Origin: Flavobacterium sp. CF108 | Lineage (GTDB): Bacteria > Bacteroidota > Bacteroidia > Flavobacteriales > Flavobacteriaceae | DNA: 64,000 nucleotides | Direction: 5' to 3' | NCBI RefSeq assembly: GCF_900129795.1 | Contig: NZ_FQWW01000006.1 | Span: forward strand, 310,001 to 374,000 | Part shown: one piece after another, positions 32,835 through 41,840 of the stretch | Numbering within the stretch: the first letter of the stretch is position 1 | How the letters are laid out: each line of letters starts with the position of its first letter | The notes under the pieces: model-generated | Seen by the model: only the letters and a program-made list of their open reading frames with translations | Databases searched by the model: none | Told to the model about the DNA's origin: nothing | Made by a program: the position numbers and the translations under genes

Positions 32835-34031
32835 CTATCCTCTAAATTTATTTCGAACAATAATATCTTTTAATCTTGCTTTTAGATCTTCGCCCGTATC
32901 ATAAACCATTTGTTCGTTGTTTGGAAACGGAACGGCACGTTTATTAAAATACGAAACGTAGTTATCGTCGCAGGCATTTCGATCACCTTTGTAAGTCGAA
33001 TAAATATTTTCAAAAATATACTCACTGCTTACAGGAAAAGTCTGCAGTAACTGATTCGTTTTTAAATCAACATAATCTACTTTTGCTGTTACCTGACAAG
33101 ATTTAAATTGTCTGAACTCGTAAATATTGGCACGAAGCGTTCTGTAATTATCAACTTTTATTTCTTTTCCTAAGCTGTCTTTTACAGGTTTTCCGCGACT
33201 GTCAAGAAGTGTTTTTACACCATCCTTAATTTGTCTTTCTTTAATAAATTCTTTCTCTTTAATCTGCTCTGGCGAAATAAAAATCTCTTTAAAATTGATG
33301 ATTAAACTGTAATCATAATTTATATTTTTTTGCCTCGCATTGTGGTAAACCGTCCATTTATCGTTCAGTCCGTACGTTTTAAAATCCAATAAATCGTCCT
33401 GAAGCAATTTCGGGATCACCATATTGGTTTCGTTTTTAGCATAAACATCTACAAAATCAGTTCCTTTAAACTGAGCGTCGTCCATCAGTTTTTTGGTGTT
33501 TTTGTAATTTGGGTTTATGCTTTCCAAATAGAAAAAATCATCATAAGCTTTTCTAAAATCTAGTTTGTTTTTTGATTTTAAAAGTGCCGAAGCATTTTCA
33601 TATAAATATTTGGAAAGTGCATTTCTGCTGCTTACAATTTGATCTGAGTAATTATCAAACGGAAAACTGGCATTTTTTCCTTGTTTCAATAAACGAAGAG
33701 GCAATAAAGGACGAATTTTTTCCTGACGGTTATTTAGCTGTAAATAAGTATTGTAAATACGTTCTGCATTTGCCGAATTGGCTTCTTTTGACATCATATC
33801 AAGATCGCGCAAATCTCTGTCTTTTGCCTTTGCATATGCTTCTTCAAGCAAAAACACATAATCTTGTTTTCCTTTAGAATCTTTATTGGTTCTCAAAGCT
33901 TCTACAGCACGATCAATTGCGCCGTCGTAATTACCGTCGCTTATTAAAGCCTGCGTTGTTTTAACGCCGCATGAAGAAAAGGCTAAAAATAATATAGAAA
34001 ATAAAAAAGTAATTTTTTGCATGATATTCAT
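32835..34031 (-). CDS. Outer-membrane-type lipoprotein with helical repeat N-terminus
   Basis: A 398-residue lipoprotein (signal LFSILFLAFSSCG, lipobox Cys21). The region from about residue 22 to 180 has TPR-like helical pairs (ALISDGNYDGAIDRAVEALR, then YVFLLEEAYAKAKDR). The C-terminal half is beta-rich (YDYSLIINFKEIFISPEQ, CQVTAKVDYVDLKTNQLL) and carries two further cysteines. I know similar proteins as conserved hypothetical lipoproteins of Flavobacteriia and cannot name a function. The start could also be the second Met (Met4). Confidence 0.75.
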   Translation of the reverse strand: MNIMQKITFLFSILFLAFSSCGVKTTQALISDGNYDGAIDRAVEALRTNKDSKGKQDYVFLLEEAYAKAKDRDLRDLDMMSKEANSANAERIYNTYLQLNNRQEKIRPLLPLRLLKQGKNASFPFDNYSDQIVSSRNALSKYLYENASALLKSKNKLDFRKAYDDFFYLESINPNYKNTKKLMDDAQFKGTDFVDVYAKNETNMVIPKLLQDDLLDFKTYGLNDKWTVYHNARQKNINYDYSLIINFKEIFISPEQIKEKEFIKERQIKDGVKTLLDSRGKPVKDSLGKEIKVDNYRTLRANIYEFRQFKSCQVTAKVDYVDLKTNQLLQTFPVSSEYIFENIYSTYKGDRNACDDNYVSYFNKRAVPFPNNEQMVYDTGEDLKARLKDIIVRNKFRG

Positions 34032-34118
34032 TTTGAAGGTGTAAATATATCTTTTTTAACTTTCAACCACTATGCCTTTTTTAAATTTTTTAGAAGCAGG
34101 GAATTTCATTTTCTAGAA

Positions 34119-34195
34119 GGACTTTTAGTCCCGCTTTCGCCTTTATCTCTCCATTCCATTGCGAGGATATCGGCTCTATCGGGGCTAAGCCAGAA
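34119..34195 (-). repeat. Degenerate intergenic repeat related to 2072-2155
   Basis: GGACTTTTAGTCC palindrome followed by GCGAGGATATCGGCTCTATCGGGGCTAAGCC. The tail matches the AGCCC-end of the family at 2072 and 10134 in inverted orientation, while the middle differs. Confidence 0.45.
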
Positions 34196-34237
34196 CAATA
34201 GTTTTTTATAAGAAATTAGAAAAATTTTGCCGATTTT

Positions 34238-34705
34238 TTATTCAGTTAAAAGTTTTTTAATCAAAACAATCTGCCCTAAATGGTAATAACTGTGTTCAAT
34301 CATGGCTTCTATATTTCTTTTATACGTTCCGTATTTTTCATCTACAAAAACCTGATCTAATTGTTCATCTGTCATTTTTTCAACGAAAGAGGCAAATTCT
34401 TCGGCAGCATTCCAGAATTTATCTAAAAAAGCCTGCCAATCTTCCTGCGAAGTAACAGGAGGGAAGTCAAAACTAAATTTGTCTTTTATGTCCAGTGGCC
34501 CGCCTTTAAAAACATTATTAATTCCGTTGATGTAATAATGGATGTGCTGCGCCAAAATTGAAATGGTATTGAGGTTTTTTACCGGAGTTATAGCAATTTT
34601 CCAGTCTAAATTTTCGAGCTGGTGTTTGTAATTGGTATTAGCAATCCAGATTCCGTTTAAAATAGTTTCTCTAAAACGATTGGCAATTTCTACAGTGTTT
34701 TTCAT
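34238..34705 (-). CDS. DinB-like (DUF1572-type) four-helix protein
   Basis: A 155-residue four-helix bundle of the DinB/YfiT superfamily. The putative metal-binding histidines are His54/His56 (LAQHIHYYING) and His138/His142 (IEHSYYHLGQIVLIKK); the HxxxHxGQ-type end is diagnostic. Members bind a divalent metal and some act as thiol-S-transferases, but most are uncharacterised. A more distant relative is at 62692-63138. It is followed on its strand by PhzF and lipoprotein genes in separate units. Confidence 0.82.
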   Translation of the reverse strand: MKNTVEIANRFRETILNGIWIANTNYKHQLENLDWKIAITPVKNLNTISILAQHIHYYINGINNVFKGGPLDIKDKFSFDFPPVTSQEDWQAFLDKFWNAAEEFASFVEKMTDEQLDQVFVDEKYGTYKRNIEAMIEHSYYHLGQIVLIKKLLTE

Positions 34706-34743
34706 AATTGTATTATTGTCGTTGTTAGTATCAGTAAAGATTG

Positions 34744-35196
34744 TTATTTATTTAAAATCGCTTCTATTTTTGCTTCAGATTTTTCTTTGATTGGACTGTC
34801 AGGATGAAAACTCCAAATGATTAGAAATTTTCCTTTTGCCAGATATTCTTCCGGATGTTCATCTGTTGGCTGGCCATCTTTACCCCATAATAATCCCTGC
34901 AGAAATCGATCGCCTTTAAATACGTGATCAAATTCAAAATACATGATAGATCCGCTGTCTGCTCTATTTTTAAAACTCTGAATTTGTTTGCTTTTTACAG
35001 TTCCAACAATGTTGCTGTAGGTTTCAATATCAGTATAAAAATTACAAGCCTGTGGAGTAACACAAATCTGACCGTCGTTTGGACTATAGCCTTTTGGAAT
35101 TTCTTTGGCTTTTAGTTTTAAATCTGCGAGAGTTTGGCTGAATACATTTGCCGTAAATAATAAAAATAATGTCGATAGGGGAATCGTAATTTTCAT
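34744..35196 (-). CDS. Secreted hypothetical protein
   Basis: A 150-residue protein with a clear signal peptide (residues 1-20, LFLLFTANVFSQ). The mature part carries two cysteines (ICVTPQACNF), probably a disulfide, then FEFDHVFKGDRFLQGLLWGKDG and a lysine/glutamate-rich end. I recognise no domain. It precedes the DinB-like gene by 38 bp on the same strand, so the two may be co-transcribed. Confidence 0.7.
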   Translation of the reverse strand: MKITIPLSTLFLLFTANVFSQTLADLKLKAKEIPKGYSPNDGQICVTPQACNFYTDIETYSNIVGTVKSKQIQSFKNRADSGSIMYFEFDHVFKGDRFLQGLLWGKDGQPTDEHPEEYLAKGKFLIIWSFHPDSPIKEKSEAKIEAILNK

Positions 35197-35278
35197 AGGT
35201 TTTTAGTTTGGGGGTTATAGAAGTACAAAAGATTGAGCGGTATTTGAATTTGCAACAAGCTAAATTAATATTTTATGA

Positions 35279-35650
35279 TTAAGATTTATTATCCAAATAT
35301 TCTAAAACATAAATACAAATCAAGAAAATAATAATTACAAATGCTGCATTATAAATTCTATATATTATTTTATTTTTTCTTGTTTCATTTTTCCACTCTA
35401 CTGTAAAGATTTTATTTTGTCTTTTATATGTTTTGTAATTGAAATACTCAATTATAAAACAAAGAATAACAAAAATCGAAAAAGAAAAGAATAATGAGAC
35501 GTGTAAAACTGGAAATAAGATTTTCTTTAAAATAGTACAAAATATCATGACAAAACCAGCTTCAAGACTTGAAAGCGCTCTTGTTGGTTTCATTCCAATT
35601 CTTGAAGTATTAAGAAAAAAGAATCTCTGGTATATCCTTTTAATATCCAT
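35279..35650 (-). CDS. Hypothetical membrane protein
   Basis: A 123-residue protein with three hydrophobic helices (about residues 30-48, 50-68 and 100-117) and a lysine-rich loop. Its ATG lies 3 bp after the stop codon of 35654-36013, so the two are co-translated. I recognise no family; the pair may be components of one membrane complex. Confidence 0.6.
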   Translation of the reverse strand: MDIKRIYQRFFFLNTSRIGMKPTRALSSLEAGFVMIFCTILKKILFPVLHVSLFFSFSIFVILCFIIEYFNYKTYKRQNKIFTVEWKNETRKNKIIYRIYNAAFVIIIFLICIYVLEYLDNKS

Positions 35651-35653
35651 TAC

Positions 35654-36013
35654 TCATTTTCTAATTTTCACCTGATAAACAATTTCCCAAAAAATAATAG
35701 AAAACACAGCATTAGCAAATATTGCCGTTTTAACCTGATATGGATCGTAATTTAAAAGCAAATGTAAGTTTGTAAACTTCAAAGCCAGAAATAAAGCCAA
35801 AGCCGCAATCCCGACAGCGAAAAGTATATTTAACAAAGGTTTCCATTTTAAAGCTAAAAATGCATAAATAAGATTAAGAACCGCAAACCCACAACCTAAA
35901 GTTAAATAAGGATCTGTTTTTAATTTTTCACCCAGCAACAATAAAGGGGAAGTTGCAGTAAGATATAAAAAGAATAGAATTGAATAAAGTAGGATTCGTA
36001 TTTGTGGTTTCAT
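35654..36013 (-). CDS. Hypothetical four-helix membrane protein
   Basis: A 119-residue, very hydrophobic protein with four predicted transmembrane helices (about residues 6-25, 38-56, 60-80 and 95-113) and a short basic tail. It belongs to a run of three minus-strand membrane genes (37077 to 35279) with gaps of 29 and 3 bp, probably one operon. No known family is evident. Confidence 0.65.
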   Translation of the reverse strand: MKPQIRILLYSILFFLYLTATSPLLLLGEKLKTDPYLTLGCGFAVLNLIYAFLALKWKPLLNILFAVGIAALALFLALKFTNLHLLLNYDPYQVKTAIFANAVFSIIFWEIVYQVKIRK

Positions 36014-36042
36014 TTTGTTTGTTTTTAGTTGAATGGCTTTAT

Positions 36043-37077
36043 TTACAAGCGAGATTTTTGGGCTAATAATGGAGTTTTTTTATATTTAGGATAAATGCAA
36101 ATACCTACAGTCGTTAAAAGCAATCCAAATATACCAAAGAAACCAATTCCCCAATAATCATTGTTTCGATTTGTTTTATTAAAATCAGATAAGGATAAAT
36201 ATTTGAAGTTTTTGTTCTCTACTTCAACGACATCAATTTTTTCGTAATGAAAGTATTTGTCCAAAAATGACATTTGAGCCTTTTTACTTATTTTCTTTTG
36301 ATATTGATCTTTTTTAATAGTGAGATAAATTTCATCTCCCTTTTTAAAATCACTCATTAAACCTTCATAATAAGTTTCGCCTAATGCCAAACTTCCAATT
36401 TTGAATTTGAAATCACTTAAAGTTTCTAATTTAAAAACCAATGATTTGGATTTTTTACTACGTTGTAATTTGATATCCTCTGATAATGTTCCTTTTATGA
36501 CATAAACATCGTTTTTAGTTAAGCTAGTGTCTTCGTAAAATTGGCTTGCAATGTAAATAAATAGAATTCCCAAGAAAGTCAAAATAATAGAGAATCTTAT
36601 TTTTTCTTTCCTCTTTAGTTTTTCTTTTAAGATATTATCTTCTGGTTTGCCTTTTATTATTTTCGATTTTATTTCCTGAAAATTACTATACTCATAACTG
36701 CTAAACTTGATTATTTCGTTTTTATTTGTTGTGAGATACAAATATTCGTAATTACCATATTTGCTTTCTTTTTTTCTAACCAGCCAGCTATTTATTTCAT
36801 TAAGAAACAAGGTTCGTTTGACTAGTCCTAAAAAGTGATGAAATTCAATTTTATCAGAATAGATATTGATTTTGGGTAAAGTAAGAATAGAATAAAGGAT
36901 GAAGACTGCAAAAAGTATAAAACAGCTTCCGACCCCTAAATTAGGATATGAAATGAAGTTATTAGAGGTGTATTTTGAAAAGGAAAGAAAACTTAAAAAA
37001 GAAAAAAAGAGGATTCCAAATAAGTAGAAGATTCTATTTGAAGTTTTAAATTTTGAAGCTATTACCAGGTTTGACAT
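36043..37077 (-). CDS. Hypothetical membrane protein with two helix pairs
   Basis: A 344-residue protein. Two helices near the N-terminus (about residues 16-34 and 48-66) are followed by a PH-like soluble stretch (IYSDKIEFHHFLGLVKR, INSWLVRKKESKYG), a third helix (about 162-180), a long beta-rich loop containing KGDEIYLTIKKDQ, and a last helix at about 312-332. The segment after the second helix pair resembles the bPH-type domains of YdbS-like proteins, but I am not sure. It is the first gene of a three-gene membrane operon. Confidence 0.65.
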   Translation of the reverse strand: MSNLVIASKFKTSNRIFYLFGILFFSFLSFLSFSKYTSNNFISYPNLGVGSCFILFAVFILYSILTLPKINIYSDKIEFHHFLGLVKRTLFLNEINSWLVRKKESKYGNYEYLYLTTNKNEIIKFSSYEYSNFQEIKSKIIKGKPEDNILKEKLKRKEKIRFSIILTFLGILFIYIASQFYEDTSLTKNDVYVIKGTLSEDIKLQRSKKSKSLVFKLETLSDFKFKIGSLALGETYYEGLMSDFKKGDEIYLTIKKDQYQKKISKKAQMSFLDKYFHYEKIDVVEVENKNFKYLSLSDFNKTNRNNDYWGIGFFGIFGLLLTTVGICIYPKYKKTPLLAQKSRL

Positions 37078-37507
37078 GTACAGTGGTTCTTAATTCCTAT
37101 ATTCAAATATAAAGAATATTCTAATGTTTAATTTTGTTTTGAAATTCTTGTATATCAAAAATAGAACTTTTTCAAGTAAGGTGACCCTATTTTAAGTCGA
37201 ATAAATCTGCTCAAATCTATAAAATTTGTGTTATCGAGTTTCTTTATTATGAACACAGTTTAAAACCATATTGTCGTGTTGTACAATGATATATGAAGTA
37301 AATTTATAGTTTTAAAATAGGTATAAATACGCTGTCTGTAATTGATTTTTTTGAATTAAATTGTCAATGAATTAGAAACCTGAATAAATTTTGATCATAA
37401 ATCTCAAAGCAGTTTTTTATGAGGGAAGTATAGTATAAGTTCAGGATTTTTAAACTAAAAGCTAAAAACATCTAAAAGCAAATTTTTAATCCCAAATTAT
37501 TTAAATA
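37078..37507 (+). other. 430-bp gap without recognised features
   Basis: AT-rich DNA between divergent genes. I see no repeat family, no clear TAnnTTTG box and no coding frame of note. Confidence 0.4.
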
Positions 37508-38125
37508 ATGGACAATATTAGATTAAATTTCATCAATAGATCAAATGATATAAATAACAGTAGTATCGTTATTTTTCAGCGTAATGTTGCTCAGGAGTTT
37601 GGAGAAATTGCAGTTGCATGGAAAGTATTTAAAAACTGTGGTGTTATGGAGAATCATCCTTTCGAATATTCATTGGATTTTGGCGTTACTGTAGCTGATA
37701 CTTACGGAAATTTTTCTCCAATGTTTCCTGCTGCTGCTGGAAATACGTATGATTTTGTCGAAAGTGGATTTGGTTCTGTTCTTCAGCTTTCGGCAAGAAA
37801 AGCAGCCAATCCTTCAGAAATCGAAGTAAGAAACTTACTGCGCATTGGTGCAATTGGTGTAAGCTGTTATAGAAATATGAGCCTACTGGCAATAAGAACA
37901 AAAGTGGCTCCTGGAGAAAAAGCTTATTTTGAATTTGAACTCCGAATTTTTATTGGACTTGCTTCTGAAATAGAAGTAGGTGATATATTAAATTCGGATA
38001 TTATTTCTACTATTAATACAGAAATTAATTTGCTTGGAATTACGAGTGCAGACATAGTGCTTACAGGAGGCGGAGCAGGTCCAAATTCTGCTCCATTTAA
38101 TTTTGTTTTAGAAAATGTAGTATAA
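37508..38125 (+). CDS. Unrecognised beta-rich cytoplasmic protein (first of a pair)
   Basis: A 205-residue protein without signal peptide. The opening RLNFINRSNDINNSSIVIFQ and later IAVAWKVFKNCG and HPFEYSLDFGVTVADTYGNF look like beta strands of a jelly-roll or lectin-like fold. The C-terminus is glycine-rich (LTGGGAGPNSAPFNF). I do not recognise a named family. It is followed after 41 bp by a second unrecognised gene in the same direction. The pair stands just outside the 55-bp direct repeat that bounds the 38.7-41.9 kb islet. Confidence 0.65.
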   Translation: MDNIRLNFINRSNDINNSSIVIFQRNVAQEFGEIAVAWKVFKNCGVMENHPFEYSLDFGVTVADTYGNFSPMFPAAAGNTYDFVESGFGSVLQLSARKAANPSEIEVRNLLRIGAIGVSCYRNMSLLAIRTKVAPGEKAYFEFELRIFIGLASEIEVGDILNSDIISTINTEINLLGITSADIVLTGGGAGPNSAPFNFVLENVV

Positions 38126-38166
38126 TTTGAAAAATTTTGACTGCTAATTTTTTAAAATTAAAATAA

Positions 38167-38610
38167 ATGGAATATTTTAAAGAATATATTTGGTATTCGG
38201 GTGATTGGAAACGAAATGGGAATAATCATCAAGTTCCTTATAACGGAGTAAAAATTACAGCTAATGCAAATTACGCTGTATCTACGCGTTCACCGAAAAT
38301 ACAAAGACTAGTTTCTGTTTCTGTAAAGGTGGCCGATTATACGTATAACATTGATGGTACTGTTGTTAAAATTGAACTTCTTCAAGATGGTCTTTGGTAC
38401 GATATTATTATACCTGAAAGCGATAAAATTTCATCATCAAAATCCTATCCTGAATTTACCTTAAAAGGCTTAAATGAAGGTTTAGGGAGATTAAGATTAG
38501 AAACTACTACAGCTGGGGTTTTTCTTAATATTCAATTTAAATATGGTGAATACGAAAGAAAAGTAATGGGATATATCATGAAATTTCAGGAAGCTTATTA
38601 TGAAGAATGA
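38167..38610 (+). CDS. Unrecognised beta-rich protein (second of a pair)
   Basis: A 147-residue protein with no signal peptide, rich in Tyr, Lys and Ser, with repeated strand-like segments (WYSGDWKRNGNNHQVPYNGV, LVSVSVKVADYTYNIDGTVV, GRLRLETTTAGVFLNIQF). It gives the impression of a small beta-sandwich, possibly paired structurally with the protein at 37508. The function is unknown. A copy of the lysA terminator follows about 80 bp later. Confidence 0.62.
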   Translation: MEYFKEYIWYSGDWKRNGNNHQVPYNGVKITANANYAVSTRSPKIQRLVSVSVKVADYTYNIDGTVVKIELLQDGLWYDIIIPESDKISSSKSYPEFTLKGLNEGLGRLRLETTTAGVFLNIQFKYGEYERKVMGYIMKFQEAYYEE

Positions 38611-38688
38611 GTTTAATGTTTCAAGTTTCTCCTGCTAACTGGGCTTAGACTTCGCTCAGCCTGACAATGTATAAATCTAATATCAGAA

Positions 38689-38743
38689 ATCTACAATAAA
38701 AAAATCCCGCCTCAATTAAGAAACGGGATTACAGTGATATTCT
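38689..38743 (+). repeat. 55-bp direct repeat, left copy (includes terminator hairpin)
   Basis: Identical over 55 bp to 41841-41895. It contains the hairpin AATCCCG...CGGGATT and ends in TGATATTCT followed by a T-run. Both copies are preceded, 40-50 bp upstream, by CTTCGCTCAGCCTGACA. The right copy is the natural terminator of lysA, so the left one is a transplanted duplicate. Confidence 0.9.
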
Positions 38744-38810
38744 TTTTTTTATTTTTAAACTATTATCCATGCTGGCATGAGCCACGAGAAATGTTTTTGT
38801 AAGCCGGAAA

Positions 38811-39923
38811 TTATTTTAATGTTTTTTCATTTTTTGATAAACATTTTATGGTTTTAACAACTTCAATATCTAATATTTTAGAATCATTTTTTGAAAATTT
38901 TTCAAATAATTCTGTTTCGACAGTATTACTTTTTTTATTCCATTTCCATAAGCCAACAATCATTCCGTTTTTAATAATACTTGACCTTGCTTCTCCAATT
39001 GGATTAAATAATGCAGAATAATTTTTTTTTGATACATATCTTAATCTACTCTCAAAATAACCTTTTAAAAATGGATCCTCATACGCCAATAGTTTGATGT
39101 TTGTAAAATCCGATTGATTTTCAGTTTCTTTTAGGGTTTCTAAATCTTCATTTAGTAAAAAAAAAGGGGATTTTATCTCTTTTATATGAATAATGCAAAA
39201 TTCTTTTTTTAGATACTCTAAAGATTTTCTAATTAATGAGACTGGTAATCCTGTCCACCATACAATATCTTGTTCAGTTACCGGTCCATATTGTTTTATG
39301 TATATATGTATTAGTTTTTTTAGAGAATCAGTTTCTGAAATACCTTCTAAAAAAAGTGTAGGATATCTTTTTTCGGTTAAGGCATAAATGCGCTTTTCAG
39401 TTCCCCAATAAGTGCTTTTGTTTAGATAACAAATAATACCATCTTCCCAAAGTTTTTTAATAATAGCTCTTGTAACATTAATATTTATATTTTTTTTAAT
39501 GAAGAGATAGTTTTCTATTTCTTTTGAACTCAGTTCGTTTTCTTGTAAAATTGACTTAATTAATTCTTCTATGTATAATATTGTCGAGTTGGTTACATTC
39601 AATTTTTTTAAAAGCCCTAAACAAATTGTGTTTCTTATTTTTCTTGTTGATTGATGAACTATTGGAGCCATATCAAGATTAACTGTATGTAACGTAGTTC
39701 GCATACAGCGTAACTTGATTAAATTGTTTTTAGTGAAAGTTTCAGAAATTAGTTCTTCTGGATTGAAATCGTCTAATCTGGTATTTAAAGTTGAAAATGG
39801 AGTTATCAATCTTGCAGAATGCAATCCAATTAAACTATTTACAACATTAAAAATATTATTCTCAGTTTTTATTAAACAATGTTTGTTGTTGTTGTATGTT
39901 TGGATCTTTTCTAAATTTATCAT
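38811..39923 (-). CDS. AlkZ-like winged-helix DNA-binding protein (HTH_42 family)
   Basis: A 370-residue protein of the HTH_42/YcaQ/AlkX group. Family landmarks are GLHSARLITPFSTLNTRL (about 33-50) in place of the usual GLQAQ...R motif, the RCMRTTLHTV stretch, tandem winged helices in the middle, WWTGLPVSLIRKSLEYL, LLAYEDPFLKGYFESR, and a C-terminal IIKNGMIVGLWKWN beta hairpin. AlkZ-type glycosylases excise bulky or crosslinked alkylated bases, and several protect producers of DNA-alkylating natural products. The catalytic QxQ/QxD glutamines are not conserved here (HSA), so activity is uncertain. It is minus-strand, downstream of the radical SAM pseudogene. Confidence 0.78.
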   Translation of the reverse strand: MINLEKIQTYNNNKHCLIKTENNIFNVVNSLIGLHSARLITPFSTLNTRLDDFNPEELISETFTKNNLIKLRCMRTTLHTVNLDMAPIVHQSTRKIRNTICLGLLKKLNVTNSTILYIEELIKSILQENELSSKEIENYLFIKKNININVTRAIIKKLWEDGIICYLNKSTYWGTEKRIYALTEKRYPTLFLEGISETDSLKKLIHIYIKQYGPVTEQDIVWWTGLPVSLIRKSLEYLKKEFCIIHIKEIKSPFFLLNEDLETLKETENQSDFTNIKLLAYEDPFLKGYFESRLRYVSKKNYSALFNPIGEARSSIIKNGMIVGLWKWNKKSNTVETELFEKFSKNDSKILDIEVVKTIKCLSKNEKTLK

Positions 39924-39953
39924 AAAGATGATTTTTTAACATGAGGTTAGAAT

Positions 39954-41270
39954 TTAAATTTCATATTTTGGCGGCCATTTGCTTTCAATATACTTATTCA
40001 GCATTTCGTACGAATCGTTTGTCACTTTAAAGTTATTGTCATTTCCCCACCAATGATAGTGGTTATGATGTATATGGAATTTGCCCCAATCTCCATCCCA
40101 ATTAGGTGAATTTAAAGTTCCTCTCAAATTATATTCATTAGGATTATTATAAACATAAGTGCCAGGAAGAGGAACAAAACGAAATAAAGAGATTCTATCA
40201 ATTAAATGCCCTACATTTTCTAATAAATTTATAGTCTCCATTGTTGTTTCATGATTTTCACCAGGAAAACCATGAATTAAAAATATTTTATTCTTTATGC
40301 CTGTTTCGTGAGTCATTTTAAGAGATTTTTTTATTTGCGAAACATCAATTTTTTTCTTCATTGCATCTAAAATTTTCTGACTTCCTGTTTCTACTCCTAA
40401 ATCTAATTCATAGCAACCTGAATTTTTCATTCTGAGCAAGATGTCAGGATCTACTCTATCAACTCTAGATAAAGTAGACCATGATAAATTTAAATCCTTT
40501 ATTGAATCACAAATGTCTTGAACATTTCCTTTATTCAAAATAAAATCATTTCCAACTACAGAAAAACCTTCAATTTTATAATTTTCTATTAAATGTATTA
40601 ATTCATGTCTTATGTTGTTGCCGCTCCTATATTGAACTTGAGTTTGAGATGAAGCACAAAATCTGCAAGGAAATGGACATCCTCTTCCTGGCATTATATG
40701 TGTCATCAATATGTTTGTGTTAGACATTCTATTATTCATAATAAAATCGTCTTGAGGTATTAAATGTCGAGCTGGTAAAGGAAATCCATCAATATTTTTA
40801 TTTAATTTTCTTGGTGGTGTTTTAAACGGTTTTCCATCTTTAATAAAACATACACCTTCTATTTTATCAAAGTTTTTGGTATGAATTTCTTTTAGTATTT
40901 CAATAATAGTAATTTCACCTTCTCCAATTCCTACAACATGAGGTTTTAAATCTATTTAAGTTTGTTCAGGAAATAAATTTGCATGTATTCCACCAACCAT
41001 CAATAAGGTTTTATTATTTATTTTGCTTTTAAACCTACATTCAATAAACATATTAAAAGTTGCAGAAGTTGATATGCTAAAAGCTAATGCATCATAATCT
41101 GAAAAGTCATAAATTAAATTATCTGAAGTAAGTTTTATAATATCTACATTATATTCATGTTCTTCCAATGCTGCTGCAATATATAGAGCTCCAAAGGGAG
41201 GAAATTCTTTTCTTTTTGTTTTATATCTTGCGATCTCCATTACTTAGGGATAAATAACTGCTATTTTCAT
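39954..41270 (-). pseudogene. B12-binding radical SAM protein interrupted by two in-frame TAA codons
   Basis: One continuous frame of 438 codons from the ATG at 41268-41270 to the stop at 39954. It is broken only by TAA at 41244-41246 (codon 9) and TAA at 40956-40958. The N-terminal part is a cobalamin-binding domain (MKIAVIYP*VMEIARYKT, FPPFGALYIAAALEEH, LLMVGGIHANLFPEQT). The radical SAM core has GRGCPFPCRFCASSQ with a CxxxCxxC cluster motif, then ELDLGVETGSQKILDAM. The C-terminus is His/Trp-rich (HIHHNHYHWWG). There are no frameshifts and the whole product remains recognisable. Both TAAs could derive from CAA by single C-to-T changes. Either a young pseudogene, a readthrough gene or a base-call problem. 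Confidence 0.85.
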
Positions 41271-41437
41271 AATTGTTTGATTAAATTAATAAGTAAGAAA
41301 ATTAAGTAAATAATTTATAAAAAACAATTTAAAAAGTAAGAAAAAAATTATATAAATAAAAGGATTGCCATATATTTACAAACATATATGAAGAGATAAA
41401 AAGAAAATCAGTTAATAATAAAATGTAAATAAAAAGA

Positions 41438-41743
41438 ATGGATTTAAATGAATTAACAAAGAAAGTTGTAATGGTATCTGATCAGTATGAAAAAAACTGT
41501 AATATTAAAAGAGATGATGACTGGTATATCTTAAAACTACAAGAAGAATTAGGAGAGTTAACGCAAAATTATCTTTCATATACACTTAGAGGCAGGAACA
41601 GGAACCTTACAAACGAGGAATTGAAAAAAAATATCTCTAATGAACTGGCTGATATTCTTGGGCAGGTTTTATTATTTGCCAATCATCATGATATTGATTT
41701 AGAAAAGTCTATGGAAGATAAATGGTTTTCATATTTGAAATAA
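41438..41743 (+). CDS. MazG-like nucleotide pyrophosphohydrolase
   Basis: A 101-residue all-alpha NTP pyrophosphohydrolase of the MazG/HisE-like superfamily. The metal-binding pattern is visible as LQEELGELTQNYL (the ExxE-type helix) and NELADILGQVLLFA (ExxD helix). Such enzymes hydrolyse (d)NTPs, often damaged or non-canonical ones, to monophosphates. Within the islet it stands alone on the plus strand, divergent from the radical SAM gene. Pairing with an AlkZ-like protein would suit a role in limiting damaged nucleotides; that link is inference. Confidence 0.82.
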   Translation: MDLNELTKKVVMVSDQYEKNCNIKRDDDWYILKLQEELGELTQNYLSYTLRGRNRNLTNEELKKNISNELADILGQVLLFANHHDIDLEKSMEDKWFSYLK

Positions 41744-41840
41744 AGTGTTTTCAAAAAGTAAATGATCGTGATAAACTTTGCAAGGTTTCGACTTCGCTCA
41801 GCCTGACAGGCGTTTATAAATATAAAGCCCGAACTTTAAA

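Noticed and set aside
33572..33877. Plus-strand ORF opposite the lipoprotein gene
   Set aside because: It is an antisense shadow of a clearly coding lipoprotein frame.
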